Made by a program: the position numbers and the translations under genes. From contig NZ_APAT01000019.1 in NCBI RefSeq assembly GCF_000347775.1, positions 62,001 through 126,000 of the forward strand: DNA of 64,000 nt, read 5' to 3'. The stretch is from Marinobacter santoriniensis NKSG1. Its GTDB lineage: Bacteria; Pseudomonadota; Gammaproteobacteria; Pseudomonadales; Oleiphilaceae. Shown here piece after piece: positions 17,443-26,224 of this stretch; position 1 is the first letter of the stretch; each line of letters opens with the position of its first letter. The notes under the pieces are model-generated. The model was not told where the DNA came from, ran no database searches, and saw only the letters and a list, made by a program, of their open reading frames with translations.

Positions 17443-18546
17443 ATGTCCATTGAGTTGCAGGAATTACCCTGCCTCGAAGGGAAACTTGGCCTTCTTACGC
17501 TGAACGCCCCGGCGACCCTGAATGCCCTGAGCACAACCATGATTGATCAGGCCCAACGGGCACTGGATGCGTGGGCAGACGATGACAGCATCTGCCTGGT
17601 CGTCGTGCAGGGAGCGGGCGAACGGGCGTTCTGCGCAGGCGGCAACCTTCGACAACTTTACAATGCCATGACCGGCGGCGATGATCCTGACCTCCCGGGG
17701 CAATTCTTCAGCCACGAATACCGCCTGGACTACAGCCTGCACCGGTTTCCGAAACCGGTCGTTGGCATCGGCCACGGCATTGTCATGGGTGGCGGCCTGG
17801 GCCTGTTGTCGGCCTGTCGCTACCGCCTGGTCACACCGGATCTCGTATTGGCCATGCCCGAGGTCGCGATTGGCCTGTTTCCCGACGTGGGCGCGAGCTG
17901 GTTCCTGAATCGCCTGCCCGGCCGGCTCGGACTCTTCATGGGGCTCACAGGCGCCCGCCTCAATATCACCGATGCGCTCCGTGTCGGCCTCGCCGATATG
18001 GCACTGCTCCCGGAAGACCGGGAACCCTTGCTGCGTCAAATCCAGGAGCAGCGCTGGACCGGCGATCCACCGGCCGACGACAACCGTCTGTTCCGTCTGC
18101 TGAACCAGATGCATGCACCCGATTATCATACCCTGCCTCCCAGCAACCTTGAGCATCACGAGCAGACCATTGCCCGCCTGAGTGCCGGCACCGACCTGCC
18201 CGATATTGTCGAGCGTCTGCTCGCGTCCGAGGCGGACAGCGACTGGTGGAAAACCTGTATCGAGAACCTGCGGGGCGGTTGTCCGGTGTCCGCGTGGTTG
18301 GTCTGGACCCAGCTCCGCAAGGCCCAGCAGATGTCTCTGAAAGACGTATTCCGGATGGAACTGGCGATGGCCAGGGAATGCTGCCGCCGGCCTGATTTAC
18401 CGGAAGGCATTCGAGCAAGGATGTTGGACAAGGACCAGAACCCGGCCTGGTCATACGCGTCGGTCAGCGAGGTTCCGGAAGAGGTGGTCGAGGGTCATTT
18501 CGAGCCCCAATGGAACGATGAAACCGACCCCATGCAGCTTCAATAA
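17443..18546 (+). CDS. Enoyl-CoA hydratase/isomerase family, 3-hydroxyisobutyryl-CoA hydrolase type
   Basis: A 367-residue crotonase-fold protein. The segments RAFCAGGNLRQLY, HGIVMGGGLGLLSACRY and EVAIGLFPDVGASWFLNRLPG match the ECH_2 subfamily that includes 3-hydroxyisobutyryl-CoA hydrolase of valine breakdown; the C-terminal extension (ARECCRRPDLPEGIRARMLDKDQNPAW) is also typical. I chose the ATG at 17443, which has GGAG 6 bases upstream, over a GTG 20 codons earlier. No other valine-degradation genes lie nearby, so the exact thioester substrate is inferred from family only. Confidence 0.85.
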   Translation: MSIELQELPCLEGKLGLLTLNAPATLNALSTTMIDQAQRALDAWADDDSICLVVVQGAGERAFCAGGNLRQLYNAMTGGDDPDLPGQFFSHEYRLDYSLHRFPKPVVGIGHGIVMGGGLGLLSACRYRLVTPDLVLAMPEVAIGLFPDVGASWFLNRLPGRLGLFMGLTGARLNITDALRVGLADMALLPEDREPLLRQIQEQRWTGDPPADDNRLFRLLNQMHAPDYHTLPPSNLEHHEQTIARLSAGTDLPDIVERLLASEADSDWWKTCIENLRGGCPVSAWLVWTQLRKAQQMSLKDVFRMELAMARECCRRPDLPEGIRARMLDKDQNPAWSYASVSEVPEEVVEGHFEPQWNDETDPMQLQ

Positions 18547-18550
18547 AGGG

Positions 18551-19243
18551 CTACGGGCGGGCGCCCGCCTGCACCAGGAGCATTTCCAGATCCTGGTTCT
18601 GGATGGCCCTGGCGCGGTCCAGTGCCGTGCTACCGTCAGCCGCCCGGTAGTTGACGTCCGCACCGGCCGCCAGAAGCATTTCGGCGGTTAGCAGATCGCC
18701 GCTGCCCACGATTTTCATTAGCAGGGATTCGCCCCCCTGACTGACGTTGACGTTGGCGCCAGCCGTCAGCAACACCTTGACCACCGCCAGGTTGCCCTCC
18801 TCCGCAGCGCGGATGACCGGCGTGTAGCCATTGCGGTCAACGGCGTTGACCCGGGCACCGGCAGACAACAGCAATTGCACCAGCCTCCGGCTGCCCGCAG
18901 CGGCCGCTTCCATCAGCGGCGTTTCTCCGCCAGGCCCGGTCAGATCCGGATCGGCGCCTTCCGAGAGCAAGTACCAGGCAACCCGGTCTTCGCCCGCCGA
19001 GACCGCCGCCATCAGCGGCGTACCCTGTTCGGTGACGGTATTCAGGGAATGGCCCGCCTCAGCCAGCGCCACGACAGCCTCCAGATCGCCGGAGCGCGCC
19101 GAGTCCATCAGTGGCGTGTCGTTCTGGGCGCGGGTCTGATGTTGCAGATTGCTGTGGCCAGAGTCCGAGGCGCAACCGGACAGCAGCCCAAGAATGACAA
19201 ACGTAAGCAGAAATGAGCGGGCAGCGCCGGGTCCCTTGGCCAT
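18551..19243 (-). CDS. Ankyrin-repeat lipoprotein
   Basis: A 230-residue predicted lipoprotein: a positively charged N-terminus, a hydrophobic stretch, and the lipobox LLSGC with Cys at about residue 24. The rest is about five to six ankyrin repeats (for example NGYTPVIRAAEEGNLAVVKVLLTAGANVN split over repeats), a protein-binding scaffold. Similar ankyrin lipoproteins occur next to catalases or toxins in other bacteria, but no such partner is adjacent here. It ends 4 bp from the convergent hydrolase gene. The function is unknown beyond a likely periplasmic protein-protein contact. Confidence 0.85.
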   Translation of the reverse strand: MAKGPGAARSFLLTFVILGLLSGCASDSGHSNLQHQTRAQNDTPLMDSARSGDLEAVVALAEAGHSLNTVTEQGTPLMAAVSAGEDRVAWYLLSEGADPDLTGPGGETPLMEAAAAGSRRLVQLLLSAGARVNAVDRNGYTPVIRAAEEGNLAVVKVLLTAGANVNVSQGGESLLMKIVGSGDLLTAEMLLAAGADVNYRAADGSTALDRARAIQNQDLEMLLVQAGARP

Positions 19244-19269
19244 ATCAACGGTCTCTGTTGTTATCGGTT

Positions 19270-19292
19270 ATCAGAATTTGGCCTATTCTGAT
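19270..19292. repeat. Short perfect inverted repeat upstream of ankyrin lipoprotein gene
   Basis: ATCAGAAT and ATTCTGAT flank a 7-base loop, 27 bp upstream of the lipoprotein start and 31 bp downstream of the tmcA stop. Possible operator, or an attenuating hairpin between the two genes. Confidence 0.4.
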
Positions 19293-19322
19293 CAGCAGCG
19301 GCGGGGATTTAAATCGAGCGGT

Positions 19323-21461
19323 TCACAACTCCGGACCGTTTTGCAGAAGTTCGCGAACCATGGACCGCAAACGGTCTTCACCATCGCGCTGCCCCAGGCA
19401 CCGGCCGGACGCCTGCAGTTCCGGCCATGAACGTTCCTGCAGGACAGATTCCGCCCACAACGGAGCATCCTCTGACCTTTCCAGCCGTTCAATCACGCCG
19501 GGGCTCTGGCTCAATACCTGCAGCACCGGCAGACACAGGTCGAATCCGCGATGCCCGCATGCGAAATGGAACAGATCCCGATGATCGTCCTCGTCCAGGC
19601 GGCCGGTTGCCGGCAAGGCCCGGGTCAGCGCCATCACCAACCCGGGTGACAGATCACGCCAATGGCCAGGCAGGTAGGCGGTCCAGTACCTGGCCAGCCG
19701 TGAGCGCAGGCGCGACACCAGCTCGACACCCGAAACACTGACTCCGGACAGCACCTGAACGGGGTACTCGCCACTGGTCACCTCCTGCTGGAATCCGAGT
19801 CGGACGAAAGTCAGCTCGCAAGCGCGCCAGAAAGCCAGGAGCTCACGGGTACCACCAAAACTGCTGCCTAGGGTATCCAACTCCTCACTGACCGCGTAGT
19901 TGCGCGCCGCCAGAACCAGCCGTCGGCCCAAGCCCCTTTGTCGCAGGTCATTGCGGACCGCAATCCGGATGACCCGGAGGGTGCGTTGACAGGCCGCCTC
20001 GGGAAAGCCGGCATGCGACGCCAGCGACTGCGGCAGCAGGTGGCCGCGAACCCGCCGCTCCCCCAGGGCGATCTTTGCCCCCAGGTCTTCGGGCAGGCCG
20101 CCTTCCCTCGCCGCCCAGAGGACGCCGACAATATGCCCCTGACAACGGGCCACCCAGCTCACGGCTGCGGGATCATCCAGCCATTGGCGCAGGTCTGCCG
20201 GCGTCGTGCGGTAGTGCGCATCAACAAGCAGTCCGAAGGCCTCGTTTCGCTCTGCCTCCGTGGCTCCGGCCGGCTGCCAGCGCTCGATCGCGATCTCGGG
20301 ATCGGTCAGGTCACCGGTGAAACCGTTGGCAGACAACAGGAACAGCCGGTCAATCAGCGGTTCCAGCGGATCACCGGTCGCCCACCGTATTGACTCTCGC
20401 AGGGTGAGTTCCTGCCACCGTGGCGTTTCACGCTCCAGGACGGCCCGGAAACGAATATTGAACCCGCGCCCGGCACCTTCGTAACCATGCACAGTGGAGC
20501 AGAACGCCACCCTGGGCCAGCCGGTCAGTATCTGTTTCAGGGTGTGGGGCGGGATGGCGGCGGCCTCGTCGACGAGAATCACTTCCGCGTCAGGACGCTC
20601 CGCCAGCAAGGCCTGCACGGGCAGAAATCTCAGCTCCCCTCCGTTATTACAGACCAGCTGAGCATCGTCTTCAGCGGCCAGCTCATCGCCGAGGGTTTCC
20701 CGCGCATGCCGGAACACCGTTGCCACACTCTCGCGGGTGGGCGCCGATACCAGCACCCGTTGCCGTCCCTGCTGCAGGAGCCTGGCAGCCGCCATCCCCA
20801 GGGCCGCCGATTTGCCGCGACCGCGATCGGCCGTCACCACAACCGGACGGCGACGACGGCCAAGGCCGAAGGTCACCAGCCGGTCTACCAGTTGTTGCTG
20901 ATCCGCATTGGTTCCGACGCGGAATGGGCGTTCTGCAGCTGGCAAGGCCGGTAGCCGGGCCTGTTCCGGTGTTGCGGCGTTCACCCGTATCACGGAGGAA
21001 TCCGCGCCCAGAATGGTGGCCATCCGGTCGGCGAAGGCGTGACACCGGGCCGCATCCAGGCCGGTACGGACGTAATCCGGATCGGGCCAGGTCGACCATT
21101 GCGACAGCGGCGGCATGAGCCAGAACAGCAGGCCACCAGCCGTCAGGGTGCCCGCAATTGCTGCCAGTCCATCCGGCGGGTTGCCCTGCCAGCCATCCCA
21201 GACTACCAGTCCAAGTTCACGCCCGAGCCAGGACCGGGCTTTGCCCGGGCCGACAGTGGCCAAACCGTTGGCAGGACACGCGTCCGGTTGCCCTACCCAG
21301 AGTCCGGGTCCAGTCGACAAAGCCGGCAAAAGCTTACGCAGCCAGACAAGTGCCGCTTCCCGATCCCCTTCGACCAGAACCAGGCGACGCTCGCCCAGGT
21401 CGGCAAGCCGGTCCAGCAGGTGCTGCCAATCGGCGGTCTGTGCAGAAGCCTCCCGGGGCAT
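19323..21461 (-). CDS. tmcA: tRNA(Met) cytidine acetyltransferase TmcA
   Basis: A 712-residue enzyme that forms N4-acetylcytidine at the wobble position of elongator tRNA-Met, using acetyl-CoA and ATP. It has the RNA-helicase-like module with P-loop DRGRGKSAA (about 213) and motif II DEAAAIPPH, a GNAT domain with the acetyl-CoA loop RNDLRQRGLGRRL, and a C-terminal tRNA-binding region. The ATG at 21461 overlaps the TGA of the upstream DUF2237 gene by one base (TGATG), so the two are translationally coupled. The length is somewhat larger than E. coli TmcA (671). Confidence 0.95.
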   Translation of the reverse strand: MPREASAQTADWQHLLDRLADLGERRLVLVEGDREAALVWLRKLLPALSTGPGLWVGQPDACPANGLATVGPGKARSWLGRELGLVVWDGWQGNPPDGLAAIAGTLTAGGLLFWLMPPLSQWSTWPDPDYVRTGLDAARCHAFADRMATILGADSSVIRVNAATPEQARLPALPAAERPFRVGTNADQQQLVDRLVTFGLGRRRRPVVVTADRGRGKSAALGMAAARLLQQGRQRVLVSAPTRESVATVFRHARETLGDELAAEDDAQLVCNNGGELRFLPVQALLAERPDAEVILVDEAAAIPPHTLKQILTGWPRVAFCSTVHGYEGAGRGFNIRFRAVLERETPRWQELTLRESIRWATGDPLEPLIDRLFLLSANGFTGDLTDPEIAIERWQPAGATEAERNEAFGLLVDAHYRTTPADLRQWLDDPAAVSWVARCQGHIVGVLWAAREGGLPEDLGAKIALGERRVRGHLLPQSLASHAGFPEAACQRTLRVIRIAVRNDLRQRGLGRRLVLAARNYAVSEELDTLGSSFGGTRELLAFWRACELTFVRLGFQQEVTSGEYPVQVLSGVSVSGVELVSRLRSRLARYWTAYLPGHWRDLSPGLVMALTRALPATGRLDEDDHRDLFHFACGHRGFDLCLPVLQVLSQSPGVIERLERSEDAPLWAESVLQERSWPELQASGRCLGQRDGEDRLRSMVRELLQNGPEL

Positions 21462-21838
21462 CAACTGAGGTCGGCTGCGTGGGCTTTCAGGTCGGCGAGA
21501 TCACACGCTTCCAGCGCGGCCCGATGGGTAGCCCGCAAACGGACCCTGGGGGCACATCCGGCCTCGAAGGCTTCCTGCCAGCGCCCGGCACACAGGCACC
21601 AGCTGTCGCCGGCTTTCAGGCCGGGAAAGCCGAATTCGGGACGAGGCGTACTGAGGTCGTTGCCCCGGGCTTTGGAGAAGTCGAGGAAGTCGTCGGTGAC
21701 GACGGCGCAGACAGCGTGAATCCCGAGGTCGTCGGGGCCAACATTGCAGCAGCCGTCGCGGTAGAAGCCCGTTTCGGGGTCGGTGCCGCAGGTTTCCAGC
21801 TTTTCGCCAAGAACGTTGATGGACTCCCCTGTGTTCAT
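21461..21838 (-). CDS. DUF2237 family protein
   Basis: A 125-residue cysteine-rich soluble protein. It shows the conserved family pattern: NVLGEKLETC, TGFYRDGCCNVGPDDLG, HAVCAVVTDDFLDFSKARGNDLSTP, FPGLKAGDSWCLCAGRW and a final LKAHAADLS. The many conserved Cys residues (about eight) suggest metal or redox chemistry, but no activity is established for the family that I know of. It is the first gene of a two-gene operon with tmcA. Palindrome B lies 31 bp upstream of its ATG. Confidence 0.85.
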   Translation of the reverse strand: MNTGESINVLGEKLETCGTDPETGFYRDGCCNVGPDDLGIHAVCAVVTDDFLDFSKARGNDLSTPRPEFGFPGLKAGDSWCLCAGRWQEAFEAGCAPRVRLRATHRAALEACDLADLKAHAADLS

Positions 21839-21868
21839 CTTTGCCTATCTCCCAAAGTTTCGGAGTTG

Positions 21869-21982
21869 GCAAGGTACTGGACGGGCCATCCAAAACCCGC
21901 TCCTGGCGGCACATCCATGTGGCGCTTGGGCTCCGCCATCCATGGCTCCGCACAGTTTTGGATGGCCCGTCCAGTACCTTGC
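21869..21982. repeat. Long intergenic palindrome B (two-hairpin core with 28-bp perfect arms)
   Basis: Arms 21869-21896 and 21955-21982 are perfect inverted copies over 28 bp. The 58-bp core contains two small hairpins, GCCACAT-like around ACATCCATGT (21911-21920) and GCCATCCATGGC (21935-21946). The core aligns closely with that of palindrome A at 11128-11235 while the arms share no sequence with A. It lies in the divergent region between the DUF2237-tmcA operon and the second UvrD-like helicase. Confidence 0.82.
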
Positions 21983-22078
21983 TATCGGAATTGTGAGTTA
22001 CGGTCACTGAAAACTGACTTGGCAGCAATTATGCGCGACCGGTATCTCTCCTACCAGTTGCCCATTACAATACCGGCC

Positions 22079-24346
22079 ATGCCGACCAACCCCCAAACGC
22101 CTGACATTACCAACCTGCCGGATTTTCTCACCGACGAGCAACGGGCAATCATTACCGCCGGCTACGAGCATTCGGTGATTACCGCCGTGGCAGGGAGCGG
22201 CAAGACCTCCACGCTCGCATGGCGAATCCGCTATCTGCTGGAGCAGGGTCACGATCCGGCCCGGATGCTGGTACTAATGTTCAATCGCAGCGCCCGGGTG
22301 GATTTCGAGCGCAAGCTGCAGGAGGTCTGTCATCAGTCCGGGCTGGCGCTGCCGGAAATCCGGACCTATCACGCCATGGGGCTTCGGCTTTACAAGCGGT
22401 TTGTCCGGGAGGGCTATCTGCCGGGTTTCTCGGAGAAGATCCTGACCGAGCAGGAGATCGGATTCCAGGCCTGGCAGCTCACGCGGCGGCTGGCGCCGGA
22501 GGACCTGGCCGATGAGATCCGGCGCAACAAGAAGGATTTCGTGGAAACGGCCACAGGGTTCATCGATCTGGTGAAGACGACCCTGTCCCCGGCGGAGGTG
22601 GTGTTCGAGGAACTGGGGTATTCGGACAAGCACAAATACCTGATCGATCTGTTCCACAGCTTCGAGCAATGGCGCAAGCGTCAGAGCCGGATCAGTTATG
22701 CGGACATGCTTTATGAACCGGTGATGGCCATCCATCAGAATCCACCGTTACAGCGGCTGGTCGGCAACAAGATGGATCTGATTCTGGTGGACGAGTATCA
22801 GGACACCAACGAGATCCAGCACCTGCTGCTGCGTTACGTGGCCGGCGACCGCGCCCGGGTCACGGTGGTGGGCGATCCGGACCAGACCATCTATGAGTTC
22901 CGGGGCGCCAGACCGGAGTTCATTCTCAAACGCTTCAGTGACGAATTCGAGAGCCCCCTGGAGCAGACCCTGAGCTATAGCTTCCGCTACGGTCATCGGG
23001 TGGCACTGCTGGCGAACCATCTGATCAGCCACAACACCGGCCGCAAGGATGTGCTGTGTCATTCGCACCCCAGCACACCGGATACCGGGATTCACCTGCA
23101 CCGTGTCGAGAGCGACAGCGATCAGGTTCTGCAGATTTTGGGCGGGATCGGGCCGGGGAAACTGGGTGGTGTCGCCATTCTTTTTCGGGTCTGGAGTCAG
23201 AGCGTTCCAATCGAGCTGAAGCTGCTGGCGAGACAGATCCCCTACCGGATTGATGCCGGCAAGGGTGCCCTGTTCAGCCGGGAAGTACAGGCGATCACCG
23301 CCCTGCTGACGGTGGTCACCGGCAACCTGGCGAAGCTTCCGGATGCCGACCGTCTGGATATGGCCCGGCAGCTTTTACGGTTTCCCCACGTCGGGCTGAA
23401 GGAGCCGGAACTGGAACATCTGGCGCAGCAACTGGCAGCCCAGGATGGGCGCTGGCATGAACACCTGCTGGCTATGGATTTTGACGCCCTGGGACCTCTG
23501 CCCGCGAGAAAGCTGCGCAAGCTCGGCGAGGTGCTTGGACAGCTTCAGGGGTTTGCGGGCCCGGTGGCCGGGCTGATCAGTGTTTATGCCGAACACACGG
23601 ACTTGTATGAGGGCATCCGGAGCCTGGCCCTGACCCACGAGAGCGCGGAAGAGCGCATCGATACCGTTCAGGGGTTCCGGCAGTACCTCAAGGGGCTGGA
23701 CGTGGACGCAAAGGGGGCGCTGGCGCACCTGAAGGCACTGAAACAGCAGGCGGGCGAGAAGCAGACGGGGGGCGTTTTGCTTTCCACCATACACCGGACC
23801 AAAGGCCTGGAGTGGCCCGAGGTGATCATTCCCGGGCTGCAGGAGAAATATCTGCCGTACAGCCCCCGGCAACACGACGATGCCCGCGCCTTCCTGGAAA
23901 GCGAGCGACGGCTGCTGTACGTGGCCATGACCCGTACCCGTCAGGTTCTGCACCTGATCACCCGGCCGGTCAGCAAGCGTCCTCATCTGGACGGCGACCA
24001 GGGCCCGAGCCGGTTCGTTCAGGAATGCTGTTTCGAGCTGTCACAGGAATTCGGGACGGCCCTGGATCAGCGTCCCGATGGTTCACCGCTGTCGATCTCG
24101 GCGCCACTGACGCCTATCAGTCAACGCTACGCCGAACGGGAAGGAGTGACGCTGGACGGCGCCATGGCGCAGGCTGACACCCGGGCGGAACCGGTCTGGC
24201 ATTGCCAGCGTGTCAGTCATGCCGTTTTCGGCGCCGGGCAGGTGGTGAACGAGGACGAAAGCTCTTTCGAAGTGCACTTCGACAACGGCGACACCCTGAA
24301 TTTCAGCAAAAAGAGTGCGCATCTATATTTCACTCCCCTGTCGTAA
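22079..24346 (+). CDS. UvrD/Rep-like ATP-dependent DNA helicase
   Basis: A 755-residue SF1A helicase paralogous to, but clearly different from, UvrD. Motifs: Walker A AVAGSGKTST (about residues 39-48), FNRSARVDF after motif Ia, motif II LVDEYQDTN, motif III GDPDQTIYEFRGA, motif V TIHRTKGLEWPEVI and motif VI YVAMTRTRQVLHL. The C-terminus has a small SH3/Tudor-like module (VSHAVFGAGQVVNEDESSFEVHFDNGD), as in UvrD and PcrA. The start is uncertain: ATG 22079 fits the conserved N-terminus, ATG 22031 is in frame, and neither has a strong ribosome site. It probably works in DNA repair or replication restart; the specific role is unknown. Confidence 0.85.
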   Translation: MPTNPQTPDITNLPDFLTDEQRAIITAGYEHSVITAVAGSGKTSTLAWRIRYLLEQGHDPARMLVLMFNRSARVDFERKLQEVCHQSGLALPEIRTYHAMGLRLYKRFVREGYLPGFSEKILTEQEIGFQAWQLTRRLAPEDLADEIRRNKKDFVETATGFIDLVKTTLSPAEVVFEELGYSDKHKYLIDLFHSFEQWRKRQSRISYADMLYEPVMAIHQNPPLQRLVGNKMDLILVDEYQDTNEIQHLLLRYVAGDRARVTVVGDPDQTIYEFRGARPEFILKRFSDEFESPLEQTLSYSFRYGHRVALLANHLISHNTGRKDVLCHSHPSTPDTGIHLHRVESDSDQVLQILGGIGPGKLGGVAILFRVWSQSVPIELKLLARQIPYRIDAGKGALFSREVQAITALLTVVTGNLAKLPDADRLDMARQLLRFPHVGLKEPELEHLAQQLAAQDGRWHEHLLAMDFDALGPLPARKLRKLGEVLGQLQGFAGPVAGLISVYAEHTDLYEGIRSLALTHESAEERIDTVQGFRQYLKGLDVDAKGALAHLKALKQQAGEKQTGGVLLSTIHRTKGLEWPEVIIPGLQEKYLPYSPRQHDDARAFLESERRLLYVAMTRTRQVLHLITRPVSKRPHLDGDQGPSRFVQECCFELSQEFGTALDQRPDGSPLSISAPLTPISQRYAEREGVTLDGAMAQADTRAEPVWHCQRVSHAVFGAGQVVNEDESSFEVHFDNGDTLNFSKKSAHLYFTPLS

Positions 24347-24352
24347 ACAATG

Positions 24353-24386
24353 CAGGGGCCAGCGATTTTGTGTTTTTTGGCCCCAT
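24353..24386 (+). terminator. Hairpin after the helicase gene
   Basis: GGGGCCA and TGGCCCC form a 7-bp stem just downstream of the helicase stop. The loop is long and T-rich, and no T run follows the stem, so it is not a typical Rho-independent terminator. Confidence 0.35.
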
Positions 24387-24414
24387 CGCCTAATTTCCAA
24401 GTAGGCGGCGTTTC

Positions 24415-24420
24415 TATATT
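24415..24420 (+). promoter_or_regulatory. Candidate -10 element of the OprF-like porin gene
   Basis: TATATT lies about 40 bp upstream of the ATG, in a leader that ends with a strong AAAGGAG ribosome site. A TTTCCA at 24394 could be a weak -35 with 15-bp spacing. A small hairpin, CGCCTA/TAGGCG, lies immediately upstream. Confidence 0.35.
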
Positions 24421-24459
24421 GTGCCTGCAAACCTCAAAAGACCAGAAAGGAGATTCTGA

Positions 24460-25665
24460 ATGAGCATAATGCGCCCCCTCGCGGTAGCAGCTCTCGCCAC
24501 GTCACTGGCCACACCGGTGCTGGCAGCAGAACGTCAGGAAACGATCTACATCAATCCCTTCGCCGGCTTCCAGCTTTTCGATGACGCCCGGGACCTGAGC
24601 GAAACCGGCACCTTTGGCGTGGGAGCGGAATATCGCTTCGCACCCCGCTGGTCCGTTGAGGCGGTCTACTCCCGCGCCGACGCCGATCGCAAATACGTAC
24701 CGGGGTCGTCCGATTTCGAGGAGATCCGGGTCGACGGTACCTATTACTTTGCCGGACCGGAGGAAGCCTGGAACCCATACGTATCCCTGGGTGCCGGCAA
24801 TGCCGACTTCGGCACCGACCCGAACGGACCGCGCACGGCCGGCAGCAATCACGATGAGACCCGGGTCAATCTGGGCACCGGTGTCCGCTACAACATCAGC
24901 GACAGCATTTCGCTCCGTGGCGACCTCCGGGAATTCCACGGCATCGACGAGAGCACCTTCGACACCATGGTGTCTCTGGGCTTGAGCCTGGCATTCTCCC
25001 GTACCGTTGGAACATCGGCCCCGGTCGCGCCCGCGGATAGCGATAATGATGGTGTCCCCAACACCCGCGACCAGTGCCCTGGCACCACGGCTGGCGCTGT
25101 TGTCGATGACACCGGTTGCGAGCCGGATGCAGATATGGACAGCGTGGCGGATGCCCGCGATGCCTGCCCGAACACCCCGGAGGGCGCAGAAGTCGATGCC
25201 CGTGGCTGTGAGGTCGACAGCGACAACGATGGCGTTTTGAACAGCCAGGATCAGTGTCCGAACACGACCGCAGGTGCCGAGGTGGATGAGCAGGGCTGTG
25301 AAGGTGTCACCGAAACCGTCCAGACGTTCACCATCGAGGTGAAGTTCCCCTCCAACAGCTCGGTGATCGGCAATGCCTACGACTCTGAAATCCAGAGGGT
25401 GGCGGACTTCCTGAAGGAGAACCCGGAAACCTTCGTCGAAATCGCCGGTCACACCGATAACCGGGGCGAAGCGAAGTACAACCAGTTCCTGTCCCAGCGC
25501 CGTGCCGAGGCCGTAGCCCGCCGGCTGACCGGTCCGTTGGGCATTGATCCGGATCGGGTTGACGCGGTGGGTTACGGTGAATCCGACCCAATCGCTTCCA
25601 ACAACACCGCCGACGGCCGCGCTGCCAACCGTCGCGTCGAGGCACGTATCCAGGTCCGTCGCTAG
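24460..25665 (+). CDS. OmpA/OprF-like outer membrane protein
   Basis: A 401-residue outer membrane protein. It has a signal peptide (cleavage after about residue 22, PVLAA), an eight-stranded OmpA-type beta-barrel to about residue 170, then three calcium-binding thrombospondin-type-3 repeats of the DSDNDGVPNTRDQCPGT kind (about 188-285), and a C-terminal OmpA peptidoglycan-binding domain with VEIAGHTDNRGEAKYNQFLS and NRRVEARI. It anchors the outer membrane to peptidoglycan and may form a pore, like OprF. A strong AAAGGAG site and a downstream terminator mark it as a well-expressed single gene. Confidence 0.95.
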   Translation: MSIMRPLAVAALATSLATPVLAAERQETIYINPFAGFQLFDDARDLSETGTFGVGAEYRFAPRWSVEAVYSRADADRKYVPGSSDFEEIRVDGTYYFAGPEEAWNPYVSLGAGNADFGTDPNGPRTAGSNHDETRVNLGTGVRYNISDSISLRGDLREFHGIDESTFDTMVSLGLSLAFSRTVGTSAPVAPADSDNDGVPNTRDQCPGTTAGAVVDDTGCEPDADMDSVADARDACPNTPEGAEVDARGCEVDSDNDGVLNSQDQCPNTTAGAEVDEQGCEGVTETVQTFTIEVKFPSNSSVIGNAYDSEIQRVADFLKENPETFVEIAGHTDNRGEAKYNQFLSQRRAEAVARRLTGPLGIDPDRVDAVGYGESDPIASNNTADGRAANRRVEARIQVRR

Positions 25666-25687
25666 GCGCGTCGAACACTGGATTCAT

Positions 25688-25713
25688 AAGGGCGCCTGCG
25701 GGCGCCTTTTTTC
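25688..25713 (+). terminator. Rho-independent terminator of the OprF-like gene
   Basis: GGCGCC-TGCG-GGCGCC forms a GC-rich stem extended by A/T pairing and followed by a run of six T residues, 23 bp after the stop codon. Confidence 0.85.
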
Positions 25714-25741
25714 TTTGTCTGTTCGGGAATGCGGTGATCGT

Positions 25742-26224
25742 ATGCCATACGTCTCTCTGCTGATACTGCTGTTGCTGGGCCTGCCGTCATTGGCAGACGC
25801 GCAGGTGTACCGCTGCGAGGACGGCCGGGGCGTCACTTTCGCCGATCACCCTTGCAGCGAAACGGCACAGACCGTGGACATTCCCGACAACCGGCTCGGG
25901 GGCCGCTTCGACCAGAATCTGCCTGAACCCGATCCAGCATCCGACAAAACCGGGGAATCGGATCCTTCAGCAACGCCGGAAGCAACCTCGACCTGCCGGT
26001 TCATCAACTCAACGGACCTTCGGCGCTATATCGTCCGGCAGCAGGTTATTCCGGGAATGACCCGGGAAAACGTGCGGCGGGCGTTCGGCTCGCCACCCGA
26101 GCGCTACACCGATCCGCAGGAAGTTTGGATCTACCAGACCCGATATTACGGCGCCCTGTATGAGCTCACCTATGTGTATTTCAGGGATGGCTGCGTGGAT
26201 CACGTGGAGTATCGGAAACCCTGA
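25742..26224 (+). CDS. DUF4124 domain-containing secreted protein
   Basis: A 160-residue protein with a signal peptide (residues 1-20, ending ADA) followed by a DUF4124-type segment, QVYRCEDGRGVTFADHPCSE. A proline/acidic linker leads to a C-terminal domain, RQQVIPGMTRENVRRAFGSPPERY, resembling the SmpA/OmlA-type 'outer membrane assembly' fold in which short domains pack as BLIP-like units. The function is unknown. The ATG at 25742 starts the signal peptide, but its ribosome site is weak. Its 3' end overlaps the convergent methyltransferase gene by 44 bp. Confidence 0.75.
   Translation: MPYVSLLILLLLGLPSLADAQVYRCEDGRGVTFADHPCSETAQTVDIPDNRLGGRFDQNLPEPDPASDKTGESDPSATPEATSTCRFINSTDLRRYIVRQQVIPGMTRENVRRAFGSPPERYTDPQEVWIYQTRYYGALYELTYVYFRDGCVDHVEYRKP

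Noticed and set aside
21158-22078. A 307-residue N-terminal extension of the second helicase
   Set aside because: It would run antisense through tmcA and DUF2237 and across palindrome B; the conserved helicase start is at 22079.
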